This document shows, piece after piece, positions 54,256-63,092 of a DNA stretch of 64,000 nucleotides. The stretch is taken from positions 1 to 64,000 of the forward strand of contig JAWKPW010000016.1 in the NCBI GenBank assembly GCA_041390465.1, given 5' to 3'. The notes below the pieces were generated by a model that worked only from the letters and a program-made list of their open reading frames with translations, had not been told where the DNA came from and ran no database searches. The DNA comes from JAABRU01 sp041390465 (GTDB lineage: Bacteria > Desulfobacterota > Desulfobacteria > Desulfobacterales > Desulfococcaceae). The translations under genes and the position numbers were made by a program. The first letter of the stretch is position 1; every line of letters begins with the position of its first letter.

Positions 54256-54320
54256 AGGGTGTGCAAAATCGTTTTCCGTACAGGGCAGAACGGATTTCCG
54301 ACAGTGATTTTGCACACCCT
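54256..54320. repeat. Short inverted-repeat element AGGGTGTGCAAAATC
   Basis: AGGGTGTGCAAAATC at 54256 and its exact complement GATTTTGCACACCCT at 54306-54320, with an inner partial repeat (GTTTTCCGT/ACGGATTTC). It lies in the 200-base gap between the PrkA-like gene and moxR. It could be a stem-loop in the message or a tiny MITE. Confidence 0.6.
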
Positions 54321-54407
54321 GCTGATTAAGCGCCGGAGGAGATTGGGGAGTCAGCAAATCGGATCTGCTCCCAATTATTCATCCCCCATCCCGATGAAAA
54401 GGAAATC

Positions 54408-55445
54408 ATGAAAAAAGCCGCAACACAACTGCTGACTCCGGAGGAAATGCAGCCTGCCGGGGAGCTCATCCCAAATCTGCTGGCACAGCTTGACCGGATG
54501 ATTCTGGGCGGTGCATCTGTGCACCGTATGCTTCTTGCAGCCCTGCTCAGCCGGGGACATGTGCTGCTGGAAGGGGTTCCGGGAATAGGAAAAACACTGA
54601 CCGTCCGGATGCTTTCCCGGCTTTTGGGACTGGATTGCAAACGGGTGCAGTTTACACCGGATCTCATGCCCGGAGACATTCTGGGAAATCATATTCTCCA
54701 GACCTCGGAAACCGGGGAGCGGAAACTGGTGTTTCAGAAAGGCCCTGTTTTTACAAATATTCTTCTGGCTGATGAAATCAACCGGGCATCCCCCAAAACC
54801 CAGTCCGCGCTGCTGGAGGCCATGCAGGAGCAGTCCGTCACCCTTCTGGGCATGACCCGTGAACTGCCCAATCCCTTTTTTGTGCTGGCCACCCAGAATC
54901 CCATTGAAATGGAAGGAACCTGGCCTCTGCCGGAGGCGCAGGTGGACCGTTTTCTGTTCAAACTGAAGATGGATACCGTCAGTCCGGAGATTCTGGAAGA
55001 AATCATCACCACCCGGAGAAGGGGAAATCCTCCCGAACCCGAGGGCATAATGAAGGCCGGAGATATGGACAGACTCTTTGCCCTGATGGATCGCATAGCC
55101 CTGCCCGTGCCTGTGGCACGCTATATTTCCCGTCTGGTGGGCGCAACGCATCCCCAATCCCCGGAGGCCGCGGAAATGGTAAAAAATTATGTTTCCTTTG
55201 GTGCATCTCCCCGAGCAGCCATTGGCATGGCCGAAGCCGCACGCGGTCATGCCCTGATCTGCGGCAGGCCCTCGGCGGGTTTTGAAGATGTCAAGGCTGT
55301 GGCTCTCCATGCTTTGAACCACCGTCTCATTCTGAGTTACAAAGCCCGGATTGACCGCATTGATTCGTTTTCTGTTCTGGAGGAACTGCTTGCCGGGCTG
55401 GATGAAACCGGCATGAATCTGCCGGACAAGGTTGAGGTGCAATGA
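54408..55445 (+). CDS. MoxR-type AAA+ ATPase
   Basis: 345 residues. 'HVLLEGVPGIGKTLTVRMLS' is Walker A, 'FTNILLADEINRASPKTQSA' the Walker B and DEINR block, 'VLATQNPIEMEGTWPLPEAQ' with 'VDRFLFKL' the sensor region; 'SPRAAIGMAEAARGHALICG' closes the lid. MoxR ATPases act as chaperones for VWA/DUF58 partners and membrane proteins. Its stop overlaps the next gene's ATG (ATGA), so they work together. The typical DUF58 gene is missing between them. Confidence 0.93.
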   Translation: MKKAATQLLTPEEMQPAGELIPNLLAQLDRMILGGASVHRMLLAALLSRGHVLLEGVPGIGKTLTVRMLSRLLGLDCKRVQFTPDLMPGDILGNHILQTSETGERKLVFQKGPVFTNILLADEINRASPKTQSALLEAMQEQSVTLLGMTRELPNPFFVLATQNPIEMEGTWPLPEAQVDRFLFKLKMDTVSPEILEEIITTRRRGNPPEPEGIMKAGDMDRLFALMDRIALPVPVARYISRLVGATHPQSPEAAEMVKNYVSFGASPRAAIGMAEAARGHALICGRPSAGFEDVKAVALHALNHRLILSYKARIDRIDSFSVLEELLAGLDETGMNLPDKVEVQ

Positions 55446-57277
55446 GCAGTCCCAAACTCTTTTCCCCCCGTTCCCATGCGCCGAGCGGGAACACACCGAA
55501 TTGCGCAGAGCGCACAGTCCGCATTTCCGCGCGGAGCGCGGGAACGGGATTAACAAACTTCTTCAGAGGTTTTCTGCGGACAGGTCTGCTGATTTTCCTT
55601 ATGTGTGCGGAATGCCCGGGTGCGGAACAGTTTGGGGACATCCGCATGGAAGTGACAGCCCAGACCGAAGGGGAAAGTCAGCACGGATATTTTGAATACC
55701 GCATTCACCTGAAAAATGATTCTCCGGCACAGGCGCATCAGGTGAAAATTGTGTTCGGAAATCCGGGAACCTCCTCTGTCAGAAGCAATCTTATCCGGGA
55801 AATGAAAAAAACCGTCCTGCTTCCTCCGCGCGCGGATATGAGGGTTTCCCTGATGCAGCCGCCGCTGCCCCTGTCCGGCTCTTCTGCCAGAGTTTTCATT
55901 GACGAAGTGCAGCAGTTGTCCCGCACCTCGGTTCCCTATTACAAACATGCGGCCAATTCTTACGCAAAAAACCGGCTCTGCGTCCTGAGCAGTCCTTTGG
56001 TGAACCGGGATGATCTCTTCAGCCTTCTGGAGCGGACAGCCGGAATCACGGAAAAAAATCTTTCCCTCATCCGTTCCGTTTTTCCGCCATCCGCCTGGAG
56101 CGAAAACTGGCTGGCCTTTTCCCGCTATGACGGCATCCTTGTGGCGGACACAGATATGAAAACCATGCCTGTTCCCGTAAAATGGGCGCTGCTGGCCTAT
56201 GTGAAATGCGGCGGAACCCTGACAGTGCTTGGAGAGTTCCAACTGCCTGATGTCCCGGCTGAATCTGATGGCGAAACAACCGTGTATCATGCAGGTTTTG
56301 GCCAGTGCCTTGTGATTCCTGTTTCCGCATCCGCACAGCTCAGTGAAAGGCAGGCGCGCCGACTGCACCGCATGTGGCTTGAAACCCTTTCCCCCTGGCA
56401 GAAATTTGACAGCCCCTCATCCGCCAATGCGGCATTTCCGGTGGCTGAAGATCTGGAAATCAATGTCAGAGGGCTTTTTCTGGGAATGCTTATCTTTGTG
56501 ATTGCCGCAGGGCCGCTCAATGTTCTTGTTCTTTCCCGGAAAAAGAAAAAAATCTGGCTTCTGTGGACGGTTCCGGCCATTTCCCTGTTCACCTGCGGAG
56601 CCGTGTTTTTTTATGCGGTTTTTTCCGAAGGAATGGATTCAGATGTACGGCTCAGCGCATTTACCATTTTGGATGAAAACAGACATGAGGCTGCTACGTT
56701 GGGCATGGCTGCCTATTACTGCCGTCTCACCCCCGGAGAAGGACTCCGTTTTTCCGATCATGCAGAACTCACCCCCATTGTTTCCCAAAGCTATGGAGAT
56801 GGAACCCCTCGCACAGTGGACTGGACAAAGGATCAGCATTTGGAAAGCGGATGGATTACAGCAAGAATTCCTGCCCATTTTCAGATCAGAAAATATGAAA
56901 CAAGACGGGAGCGGCTGCAGTTCCATGCAGAAACCGAGCCTTCCGCTGTCAACGGACTGGGCGCGGATATTCTGGAACTGTGGGTCTGTGATGCAAAGGG
57001 CAGGCTTTTTCACGAAAGAAACATTCCCGCAGGCTCCCGCAAATCCCTGAACGCAGAACACAGAAAAAAAAGCAGAATCAGGTATCAGCAAAGACTGAGA
57101 CAGATATACACTGATTTCAAATGGAAGGACCCGGAACTGTGGACAGCGGAGCTGATGGCTCCCGGAACCTATATTGCCATTCTGGACGGCTGCCCCTTTC
57201 TGGAAAAGGGTCTGCAAAATGCGCACAGACTGACTGCTGACGGCATTGTGTTCTGCATCAGTGGTGACAAAGGATGA
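55442..57277 (+). CDS. Membrane-anchored partner of MoxR (BatD/DUF4350-like), repeat-derived N-terminus
   Basis: 611 residues. A beta-rich N-terminal part ('GYFEYRIHLKNDSPAQAHQV'), a middle 'GILVADTDMKTMPVPVKWAL' and 'YVKCGGTLTVLGEF' resembling a DUF4350/GATase-like fold, and membrane helices near residues 340-360 (GLFLGMLIFVIAAGPLNVLV) and 370-395. The first 45 residues (SSPKLFSPRSHAPSGNTPNC...) are encoded by a dispersed GTTCCCATGC/GCGGGAACG repeat, so the repeat has become the N-terminus or the true start lies near 55565 (FRGFLRTGLLIFLMC). Coupled to moxR by ATGA. Confidence 0.8.
   Translation: MSSPKLFSPRSHAPSGNTPNCAERTVRISARSAGTGLTNFFRGFLRTGLLIFLMCAECPGAEQFGDIRMEVTAQTEGESQHGYFEYRIHLKNDSPAQAHQVKIVFGNPGTSSVRSNLIREMKKTVLLPPRADMRVSLMQPPLPLSGSSARVFIDEVQQLSRTSVPYYKHAANSYAKNRLCVLSSPLVNRDDLFSLLERTAGITEKNLSLIRSVFPPSAWSENWLAFSRYDGILVADTDMKTMPVPVKWALLAYVKCGGTLTVLGEFQLPDVPAESDGETTVYHAGFGQCLVIPVSASAQLSERQARRLHRMWLETLSPWQKFDSPSSANAAFPVAEDLEINVRGLFLGMLIFVIAAGPLNVLVLSRKKKKIWLLWTVPAISLFTCGAVFFYAVFSEGMDSDVRLSAFTILDENRHEAATLGMAAYYCRLTPGEGLRFSDHAELTPIVSQSYGDGTPRTVDWTKDQHLESGWITARIPAHFQIRKYETRRERLQFHAETEPSAVNGLGADILELWVCDAKGRLFHERNIPAGSRKSLNAEHRKKSRIRYQQRLRQIYTDFKWKDPELWTAELMAPGTYIAILDGCPFLEKGLQNAHRLTADGIVFCISGDKG
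55470..55547. repeat. Dispersed repeat inside the start of the MoxR partner gene
   Basis: CGTTCCCATGCGCCGAGCGG, then GCAGAGCGCACAGTCCGCAT, then GCGCGGAGCGCGGGAACGGG: an inverted pair of GTTCCC.../...GGGAAC words like the 46.98-kb repeat. It is translated in frame as Ser/Arg/Pro-rich sequence. Confidence 0.6.
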
Positions 57278-57307
57278 CGCTAGCCTTCCGGAAAAAGAAC
57301 ATCCTCA

Positions 57308-57339
57308 GATTTGACAAATTTTTGGAAAGTTGTCAAATC
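57308..57339. repeat. Palindromic element PAL copy 5
   Basis: GATTTGACAAATTT then ttgg then AAAGTTGTCAAATC: one mismatched pair. The right flank TGAACAGGGACATTCATTTTC (57352 onward) is shared with copy 2 at 22.0 kb. It lies 30 bases after the stop of the MoxR partner. Confidence 0.78.
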
Positions 57340-57385
57340 TTTCAGATGACTGAACAGGGACATTCATTTTCAGAAATCACCGAAC

Positions 57386-57800
57386 GCACGTTGCACAGCC
57401 ATTCCAAAAAAACAGGAAGTTATTTTGTTTTACCGCAAAGGACACAAAGAGGGCGCAACGGCCACAAAAACCCAGGCACTGTATAAAATCAACAACGAAT
57501 CTGGTATCCACTGATTTTTTAAAAATCCCCTCCTGAGAGGGACATGGGTGTGTTTCATATGCATATTTTCAACAGAGAATTGGTACAACCCGGCGCTGAA
57601 TTCAGGCACAGAAGGGCTTCGATCTCTTCTGCTTCAGTGAACACTGCGTTCTGTTGATCTCCAAAATGAAATATGACTATTTGAAATATTCTCCCAGTCA
57701 AAGAGAGACCCACTATGCTCACTCCTTGATTGGGATAAAAATATTTTCAGGGAGTTCGTCTATATTTTGTATTAATATTTTTTATCCTGTCGTTTATTAC
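57386..57800. other. MITE debris and non-coding sequence
   Basis: Contains ACCGCAAAGGACACAAAGAG (57432), GTATAAAATCAACAACGAAT and an end ATTTTCAACAGAGAATTGGT (57565), which are interior and end words of the M1 MITE, so this is a worn copy. Beyond 57600 I see no feature. Confidence 0.45.
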
Positions 57801-57912
57801 TACTTTGGTAACTTAAAACACAACTTATTGATTTTATTAAATATTTAAAAAATACGCAATTTTTAGCATTTGCAATAAAATCAAGGCATTATCGTTTAAG
57901 TTACCAAAGTAG
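57800..57912. mobile_element. 113-bp MITE with CTACTTTGGTAACTTAAA ends
   Basis: CTACTTTGGTAACTTAAA at 57800 and its exact complement TTTAAGTTACCAAAGTAG ending at 57912, AT-rich interior, no coding capacity. Immediately left of the IS982 remnant; its ends do not match the IS982 ends. Confidence 0.65.
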
Positions 57913-57949
57913 AACTATTGACAGTGTCTCTTTGCACTTCTTTTGTTTC

Positions 57950-59034
57950 GAACACATAGGGGCGTTCGTAAGTTTTTGTATCAGTGCTGCTGCATTATTA
58001 ACGAGTCTGATGAGTTTTATAATGTTACCAGTGCTTTTTCCAGATCAATTCCTCCCCATCCGAGGTTTTGTCGGATAAAAAGATACGCGATCAGAGCACT
58101 GGAACAGGTTTGCGGCAAATCCGAAAAATGAACGGTGCCGGGAATGTTCAACCTGAAAATAATTTGAGCAGATCATTGACACTTTCAATGACAGCCCTTT
58201 TGCGGAGCAGATACGATCAGCAGCTTCAATATCCTGTTTTTCACATTTTTTTTCAGTGTTGTTATCAGTTGCAGACCGTGTCCCGCGAGATCTTCTGCGA
58301 AAGTGCTGCACTGATGTAATCCCTTTGTCCCGAAAAGCTTTCCTTTCAGGAGTTTGACCATGTTCCGCACCGGTTTCCGGTCATCAGTATTTCCGATGTG
58401 ATAAACAGACATCAGTTCTCCGATGTGACTGATTACCAAATGAAGTTTGAAACCGTAAAACCATCCGAGCATTTTGCCGCGGGCTATATTGTTCTCCGCA
58501 AAAACTCTGTGATGCCGGATTCTGAGATTTATGCAGACAGAAAGAGGTGTTGAATCAATTACATATATCATGGTATGCAGACTCATTTCCATCCGGAATT
58601 TCAGAAACAGCATCGGGAATTATAATGTCAGCTTCTGACATATCTCTGTGAATCTGCTGTATGACACCAAAGCGGGAAATTCCGCCTGGTGAAACTGACA
58701 GACAATATCTTTATAATATTGTTTGAAATTCTGACCTCCGATTATCTGAAATCCGATCAGTACTGTCATAATTTCACAGACGGACATCCGGCAGAAAGGA
58801 CGCTGGACGGCGGTCCTGATGAGATGTGCATCTCAGAAGGGGACCGAATGTTTTCATGAACTCACTGATTTCATAATAAAGTTCGGTAAAAATCTGTATA
58901 TTTTCCTGATTCGGATCGATTGTTTTCATTTTTTTCCGGTTTGAAAAGGTTAAAGTTGTATGAAAGCGGTATATGCAACAATTTTGAAGAGGTTTCACTG
59001 ATAATCTGGATTAACCTATCGAACTCACGTTATT
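57950..59034 (-). mobile_element. IS982-family insertion sequence remnant
   Basis: Holds a broken transposase (next feature) and, at its promoter end, TATCGAACTCACGTTA (59017-59032), the same end sequence as the MITE at 25.06 kb. The other end is not clearly preserved; TTTCGAACAC at about 57945 may be a worn trace. Confidence 0.65.
58045..58929 (-). pseudogene. IS982-type transposase, frameshifted
   Basis: Start at about 58929 (MKTIDPNQENIQIFTELYYE). A 143-residue piece (58185-58613) has 'IYVIDSTPLSVCINLRIRHH' with the first catalytic Asp, 'GWFYGFKLHLVISHIGELMS', 'NTDDRKPVRNMVKLLKGKLF' with the second Asp, and 'GLQLITTLKKNVKNRILKLL'. The last part 'YFQVEHSRHRSFFGFAANLF' (IEHSRHRS motif) is in another frame. 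This is the IS982 order. Several indels make it inactive. Confidence 0.75.
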
Positions 59035-59299
59035 ATTAACACACATATCAATCTGGAGCGGTTTTATCTTCAAATATTGGAAGTTATTTTAGGGAAACAG
59101 AACCAGTTCATATTGGATTTCAACGGGAGTTGCTTTTATTTTGTATCTGTTCCCCTCAAATTGCAATTTGTCGTTTTGAAAGAATGAACAACCCCGCCGC
59201 AAGCAGCGGGGTATCAAAATCCAAACTCCAAGCCACCTGACTCTTGTGTCAGTGTTCATGCCGTCTGCAGATAATATCCAGATTTATAAATTAAAATTC
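59035..59299. other. Non-coding stretch with a GC-rich hairpin
   Basis: No gene. CCCCGC-cgcaagca-GCGGGG (59192-59211) is a stable hairpin of a widely dispersed type. The 8 bases TAAAATTC at its right edge (59292-59299) are the left target duplication of the next MITE. Confidence 0.45.
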
Positions 59300-59452
59300 G
59301 GCAGTGGGTCAAATCCGTTGATCCGCGACTGACATCGGTGCGGAAAAAAATCCGTAAGGATTGACATGATTATAAAAAAAAATCTGAAAAAACAAATCAG
59401 AATCCCGTAAGGGATGACATTATCAACCGGTTTGACCCATTACCTAAAATTC
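59292..59452. mobile_element. MITE family M2 copy with exact 8-bp target duplication
   Basis: TAAAATTC at 59292-59299 and again at 59445-59452 directly flank a 145-bp element whose ends are GGCAGTGGGTCAAATCCG and, as complement, GGTAATGGGTCAAACCGG. The interior is the reverse complement of the 47.33-kb copy (e.g. AATCCGTAAGGATTGA and GGGATGACATTATCAACC). Non-coding. Confidence 0.8.
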
Positions 59453-59590
59453 ATATAAAAAGCACCGCTGCCTCGGCATAAAGCGGAAAACGGTTGAATC
59501 TGCGGGTGTTCAGGGAGATTTTGAAGTGCAGAGAAGCAATTTCACCCTGCTGACCCAATTTTGTGTTTGACACTCCTCCCATTTAAGCGT

Positions 59591-60750
59591 ATGAAGCGTT
59601 CCGGCATTCAAAACGTTTGCCGGAATTCTTTTGCACACATTGGTATATCTGAATTGACACACACATTTTCTCAAACACCGTCACAGGCCGCAGACTTTGG
59701 AAAAACTGGTTGGCAAAAAAGCATTGTCACAGCAGAGCAGCTTGCAAAACGCTTTCCGCTTGATCCGGATCAAATCCGGAAGGTCACGAATCAGTATCCC
59801 ATGCGGATCAACCCCTATTATCTGAGCCTGATGCAATATCCGGGCGATCCCCTGTGGAAACAGGCTGTTCCGGATATGGCAGAAATACAGGACAGTCAGG
59901 GAACCGATGATCCCCTGTGTGAGGAAAATCAGTCTCCGGTTGGGGGCCTGATTCACCGCTATCCTGACTGGGCGGTTTTTCTGATTTCCTCCCAGTGCGC
60001 CATGTTCTGCCGCCACTGCATGAGAAAGCGCAGGGTGGGGCTTCCCTTTTCCGTGACAGAAAAAAATATCCGTGCAGGTCTGGAATATATCCGGAAACAG
60101 CGGAAAATTCGGGATGTGATTCTTTCCGGCGGCGACCCCCTGCTGCTGGAAGACGAAAAACTCAAAGAGATTCTGGCAGAAATCCGGGGCATGTCCCATG
60201 TGGAGATCATCCGCATTCATACCCGGATTCCCTGCACTCTGCCCCAGCGGATCACACCGGAACTGGTGCAGATGCTGAAAAATTTCCATCCGCTGTATGT
60301 CAATACGCATTTCAATCATCCGGATGCAGGAAATCACACCGGTGCCGCGCTTGCCTGCACAACTCGCGATTGCAGGCATTCCCTTCCAGATGTCAGACTG
60401 TTCTGCTCAAGGGCGTGAATGATTCCCCGGAAACCATGAAAAAATCCGATGCACAGACTCCTGCAAATCCGTGTGAAACCCTATTATATCCATCAGGGGA
60501 CAAGGTGCGGGGAACCGGTCATTTCCACACTGGAAACCGGTCTGAAATCATGGAAGCTTCCAGGTCACACCTCCGGCATGGCTGTGTGTCCCAGTATATG
60601 ATTGATCTGTCTTCGGAGGAGGTGGGGAAAATTCTTTGCTCATATGCGGTGAAAAAAGAAGCGGATGCCTGGCACATCCGTAACTATGAGGGAAAAACTG
60701 TTACCTATCCGTTAGAGACAAAGCAGCACAAGCTTCCAGTTTGTGCAATG
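59591..60750 (+). pseudogene. KamA-family radical SAM aminomutase, 3' half frameshifted
   Basis: Readable from 'QKSIVTAEQLAKRFPLDPDQ' through 'YPMRINPYYLSLM', 'GGLIHRYPDWAVFLISSQC', the radical SAM cluster 'CAMFCRHCMRKRRVG' (CxxxCxxC), 'RDVILSGGDPLLLEDEKLKE', and 'IRIHTRIPCTLPQRITPELV'. The frame breaks after 'VNTHFNHPD' at about 60320. Later pieces are 'TVLLKGVNDSPETMKK' (60396), 'GDKVRGTGHFHT' (60500) and 'YMIDLSSEEVGKI' (60595). Relatives are lysine 2,3-aminomutase and the EF-P lysylation enzyme EpmB; length and sequence suit the aminomutase group. The exact start is uncertain. Confidence 0.8.
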
Positions 60751-60834
60751 ACAGTTCTGTTGACATTTTATAACCATTTGAATTTAGTGAAACCGATCTC
60801 GCCACAAAAAACCCGCCGACCGAAATTTCGGCAG

Positions 60835-60864
60835 GATTTGACAACTTTGAAAAGTTGTCAAATC
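60835..60864. repeat. Palindromic element PAL copy 6
   Basis: GATTTGACAACTTT-ga-AAAGTTGTCAAATC, a perfect copy with 14-bp arms and a 2-nt loop. The flank CTGAAATGTCAGCAGAACC matches copy 3. It lies between the convergent KamA remnant and the DUF1015 gene. Confidence 0.85.
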
Positions 60865-60939
60865 TCCATTCCCGCAGCCTGATCTGAAATGTCAGCAGAA
60901 CCTGAACAAACTGGAAGTTTGTTCCACTTTGATTTCAAT

Positions 60940-62274
60940 TCAGGGGCGCAGAGAATTCATCACCTGGCCGGTAATGACTTTGGGATAAAAATAGGTGGAT
61001 TTGCGGGGCATAATCAGCCCCAGTTCCGCCACTTCCCGCACCTGTTCAATGCGTGTGGGATTCAGGATGAAACTCATGTCATATTCACCGGACAGCACCC
61101 CGTCCACAGCTTTGCTTACGGAGGTTGAATACCCAATCAGATCATGATTGTCCAGCCGCTCCTGATCAAAGCCCAGAATTTCCATGAAAATCAGCCGGGT
61201 CAGCACGGTGACGTCCAAATTCAGCAGCGCATCGGGCATCTCCTGTGAGAAGAGATCGATCATCACGCCCGGTTTTAAGGTCAGAAGAAAAAGTTGGTGC
61301 CGGTTTTTCATGAAAAGGCCGATGGTATGGGCGGATGCACCTGCGGCAAGGCCGGCGGAAAAATCTGCGGGGGCTTCTGCCTTTCCTTTTTCTCCGGAAA
61401 AAGGCAGAGTACGGACCGTGAAGTATTTTTCTGCTTTGGAAAAGAAATTTTCCATTGTTTCCGGATCAATGGCCCTGAGCATCCGATGCGCGGGCAGAAT
61501 CACCATGCCCGGATCCTGCATACTGGCCAGATACATCATCACAGAATTGGCCGGGTGGTCTGGGCCAAAATCCGGATCATTGGCCTTCAGCCATTCCCGG
61601 AAATTGAGCGCAGTTTCATAGCGGTGATGGCCGTCCGCGATAAACAGTTTTTTGTCCCGCATCTGCTCTGCAATGGTTTCGATTACCTGTTTGTCCGTGA
61701 TGCGCCACATTTTCTGCCGGTGTCCTGCTGTGTCTGTGAAATCCGTATCCGGAGCCCTGTCTGTGACAGCGGCACGGAGCATGGGAAGAATGAGATTTTC
61801 CGGATCAGGATACAGGGAAAAAATGGAGCAGAAATTGGCATGACAGTTCTTCATCAGTTCCAGCCGTTCGGTCTTGACTTTGGAAAAAGTGCGTTCATGG
61901 GGAAGAATGATTTTTTTCTCAAAAGGTTCAAGTCCCACTGTCACAATAAGACCGAAACGGGTGACGGGTCTGCCTTCCACATCAAATGAAATGGCAGTCA
62001 CATAAAGAGCAGGTTCCCTGTCCTGTATCAGTATTTTTTCCTCCCGCCACTGTTTCCAGCAGGCTGCGGCACGGGTGAAAAAACTGTTTTCCGCTGTGTC
62101 CTGTTCTGATTTTTTTCCCAGCACCAGCCGGATGATGTTCCGGGGATGCCGTTTGTGAAAATCTTCCTGTTCCTGCGGAGAAATCACATCATAGGGCGGC
62201 GCAGTGACATCCGCGGGGTCCGATATTTTTTCCGGGTTATAGACAATTCCCCTGAAGGGGCGTATGTTGGCCAT
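60940..62274 (-). CDS. DUF1015 family protein
   Basis: 444 residues from ATG 62274 (MANIRPFRGIVYNPEKISD), the normal DUF1015 start; the longer upstream frame is not conserved in character. 'TAPPYDVISPQEQEDFHKRH', 'NIIRLVLGKK', 'LPHERTFSKVKTERLELMKN', 'LFIADGHHRYETALNFREWL' and 'TEVAELGLIMPRKSTYFYPK'-like end 'PRKSTYFYPKVITGQVM' are family hallmarks. Function is not established; the GHHRYET motif suggests a catalytic or ligand site. The family is widespread in anaerobes and often lies beside amino-acid or serine-metabolism genes. Here it stands alone beside tRNA-Ser genes. Confidence 0.9.
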   Translation of the reverse strand: MANIRPFRGIVYNPEKISDPADVTAPPYDVISPQEQEDFHKRHPRNIIRLVLGKKSEQDTAENSFFTRAAACWKQWREEKILIQDREPALYVTAISFDVEGRPVTRFGLIVTVGLEPFEKKIILPHERTFSKVKTERLELMKNCHANFCSIFSLYPDPENLILPMLRAAVTDRAPDTDFTDTAGHRQKMWRITDKQVIETIAEQMRDKKLFIADGHHRYETALNFREWLKANDPDFGPDHPANSVMMYLASMQDPGMVILPAHRMLRAIDPETMENFFSKAEKYFTVRTLPFSGEKGKAEAPADFSAGLAAGASAHTIGLFMKNRHQLFLLTLKPGVMIDLFSQEMPDALLNLDVTVLTRLIFMEILGFDQERLDNHDLIGYSTSVSKAVDGVLSGEYDMSFILNPTRIEQVREVAELGLIMPRKSTYFYPKVITGQVMNSLRP

Positions 62275-62515
62275 GAGACAAACTCCGTTTTGCACAGTTG
62301 AAATAAGAAGAAATAATAATGTCCAAAAATCAGTTTGCCGTTTGATACTAAAAACAGAACCGTTGTTCAAGGAATTTTCCGCTTTTTTTTCTGAAACCAT
62401 GCGCAAAGCCGGAAAAAGATCATTTTCTGCCCATTTTTTGTCAACAATATCATTGACAGAATGTGTGAAAAATTATATAAAAGAAAAATCTGTGCTGATG
62501 AAGAGAGGGGGAACA

Positions 62516-62609
62516 GGAGAGGTGGCCGAGCGGCTGAAGGCCCCGCTCTCGAAAAGCGGTATCCTGGCCAAAACCGGGATCGTGGGTTCAAATCCCACCC
62601 TCTCCGCCA
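62516..62609 (+). tRNA. tRNA-Ser (anticodon CGA)
   Basis: 94 bases starting GGAGAGGTGGCCGAGCGGCT, with the long variable arm of a class II tRNA, anticodon loop CTCTCGAAAAG giving CGA (reads UCG), T-arm GGGTTCAAATCCCAC, acceptor pairing CTCTCC and an encoded CCA end. Confidence 0.96.
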
Positions 62610-62686
62610 TCCGAATCTGAGAGCATATCAGACAGGACATATACAGAAAAAATTTTTTTCCTCTTGTTTTTTTGCCTGCGAAATAT

Positions 62687-62780
62687 GGAGAGATGACCGA
62701 GCTGGCCGAAGGTGCACGACTGGAAATCGTGTGTGCTGTCAAAAACGGCACCGAGGGTTCGAATCCCTCTCTCTCCGCCA
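62687..62780 (+). tRNA. tRNA-Ser (anticodon GGA)
   Basis: 94 bases starting GGAGAGATGACCGAGCTGGC, anticodon loop ACTGGAAATCG giving GGA (reads UCC/UCU), long variable arm, T-arm GGGTTCGAATCCC, encoded CCA. It lies 77 bases after the other tRNA-Ser, with a similar acceptor stem, so the pair probably arose by duplication or forms one transcript. Confidence 0.96.
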
Positions 62781-62798
62781 TATCAATCTGACCTGTTT

Positions 62799-63092
62799 TT
62801 ACCCGATTGTCTCCAATACTCTGATATCCGGCATTTCCGAAAGCAGATCATCCATCTTTGCCCTGAATGCCTCCATATGGGGACGAGTGAGATGCTCCTC
62901 CAGATGTCCCGGGCTTTTCCATTGTTCATAAAAAACAAAAACTTCAGGATGTTCAAGTTCCTCATGCAGATCATAACGCAGACAGCCGGGTTCCTGCCGG
63001 GTGGGCGAAATCAGGGCAAGCAGTTCTTTTCTGAGTTCGGCCTCTTTTCCGGCTTTGGCTTTCAGGGTGGCAACAACTGCAATGGGATTCAT
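62799..63092 (-). CDS. Antibiotic-biosynthesis-monooxygenase-fold protein (YgiN-like)
   Basis: 97 residues from ATG 63092, preceded by AGGAGAAGGA. 'PIAVVATLKAKAGKEAELRK', 'TRQEPGCLRYDLHEELEHPE', 'FVFYEQWKSPGHLEEHLTRP' and 'HMEAFRAKMDDLL' are the ABM dimeric alpha-beta barrel signature. Such proteins act as quinol monooxygenases or small-molecule oxygenases; in an anaerobe it may protect against oxygen or quinone stress (inference). The 3' end is 18 bases from the second tRNA. Confidence 0.9.
   Translation of the reverse strand: MNPIAVVATLKAKAGKEAELRKELLALISPTRQEPGCLRYDLHEELEHPEVFVFYEQWKSPGHLEEHLTRPHMEAFRAKMDDLLSEMPDIRVLETIG

Noticed and set aside
62516..62780. tRNA genes as an integration site for a genomic island
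   Set aside because: No integrase gene and no partial tRNA 3' duplicate were seen in the flanking sequence.
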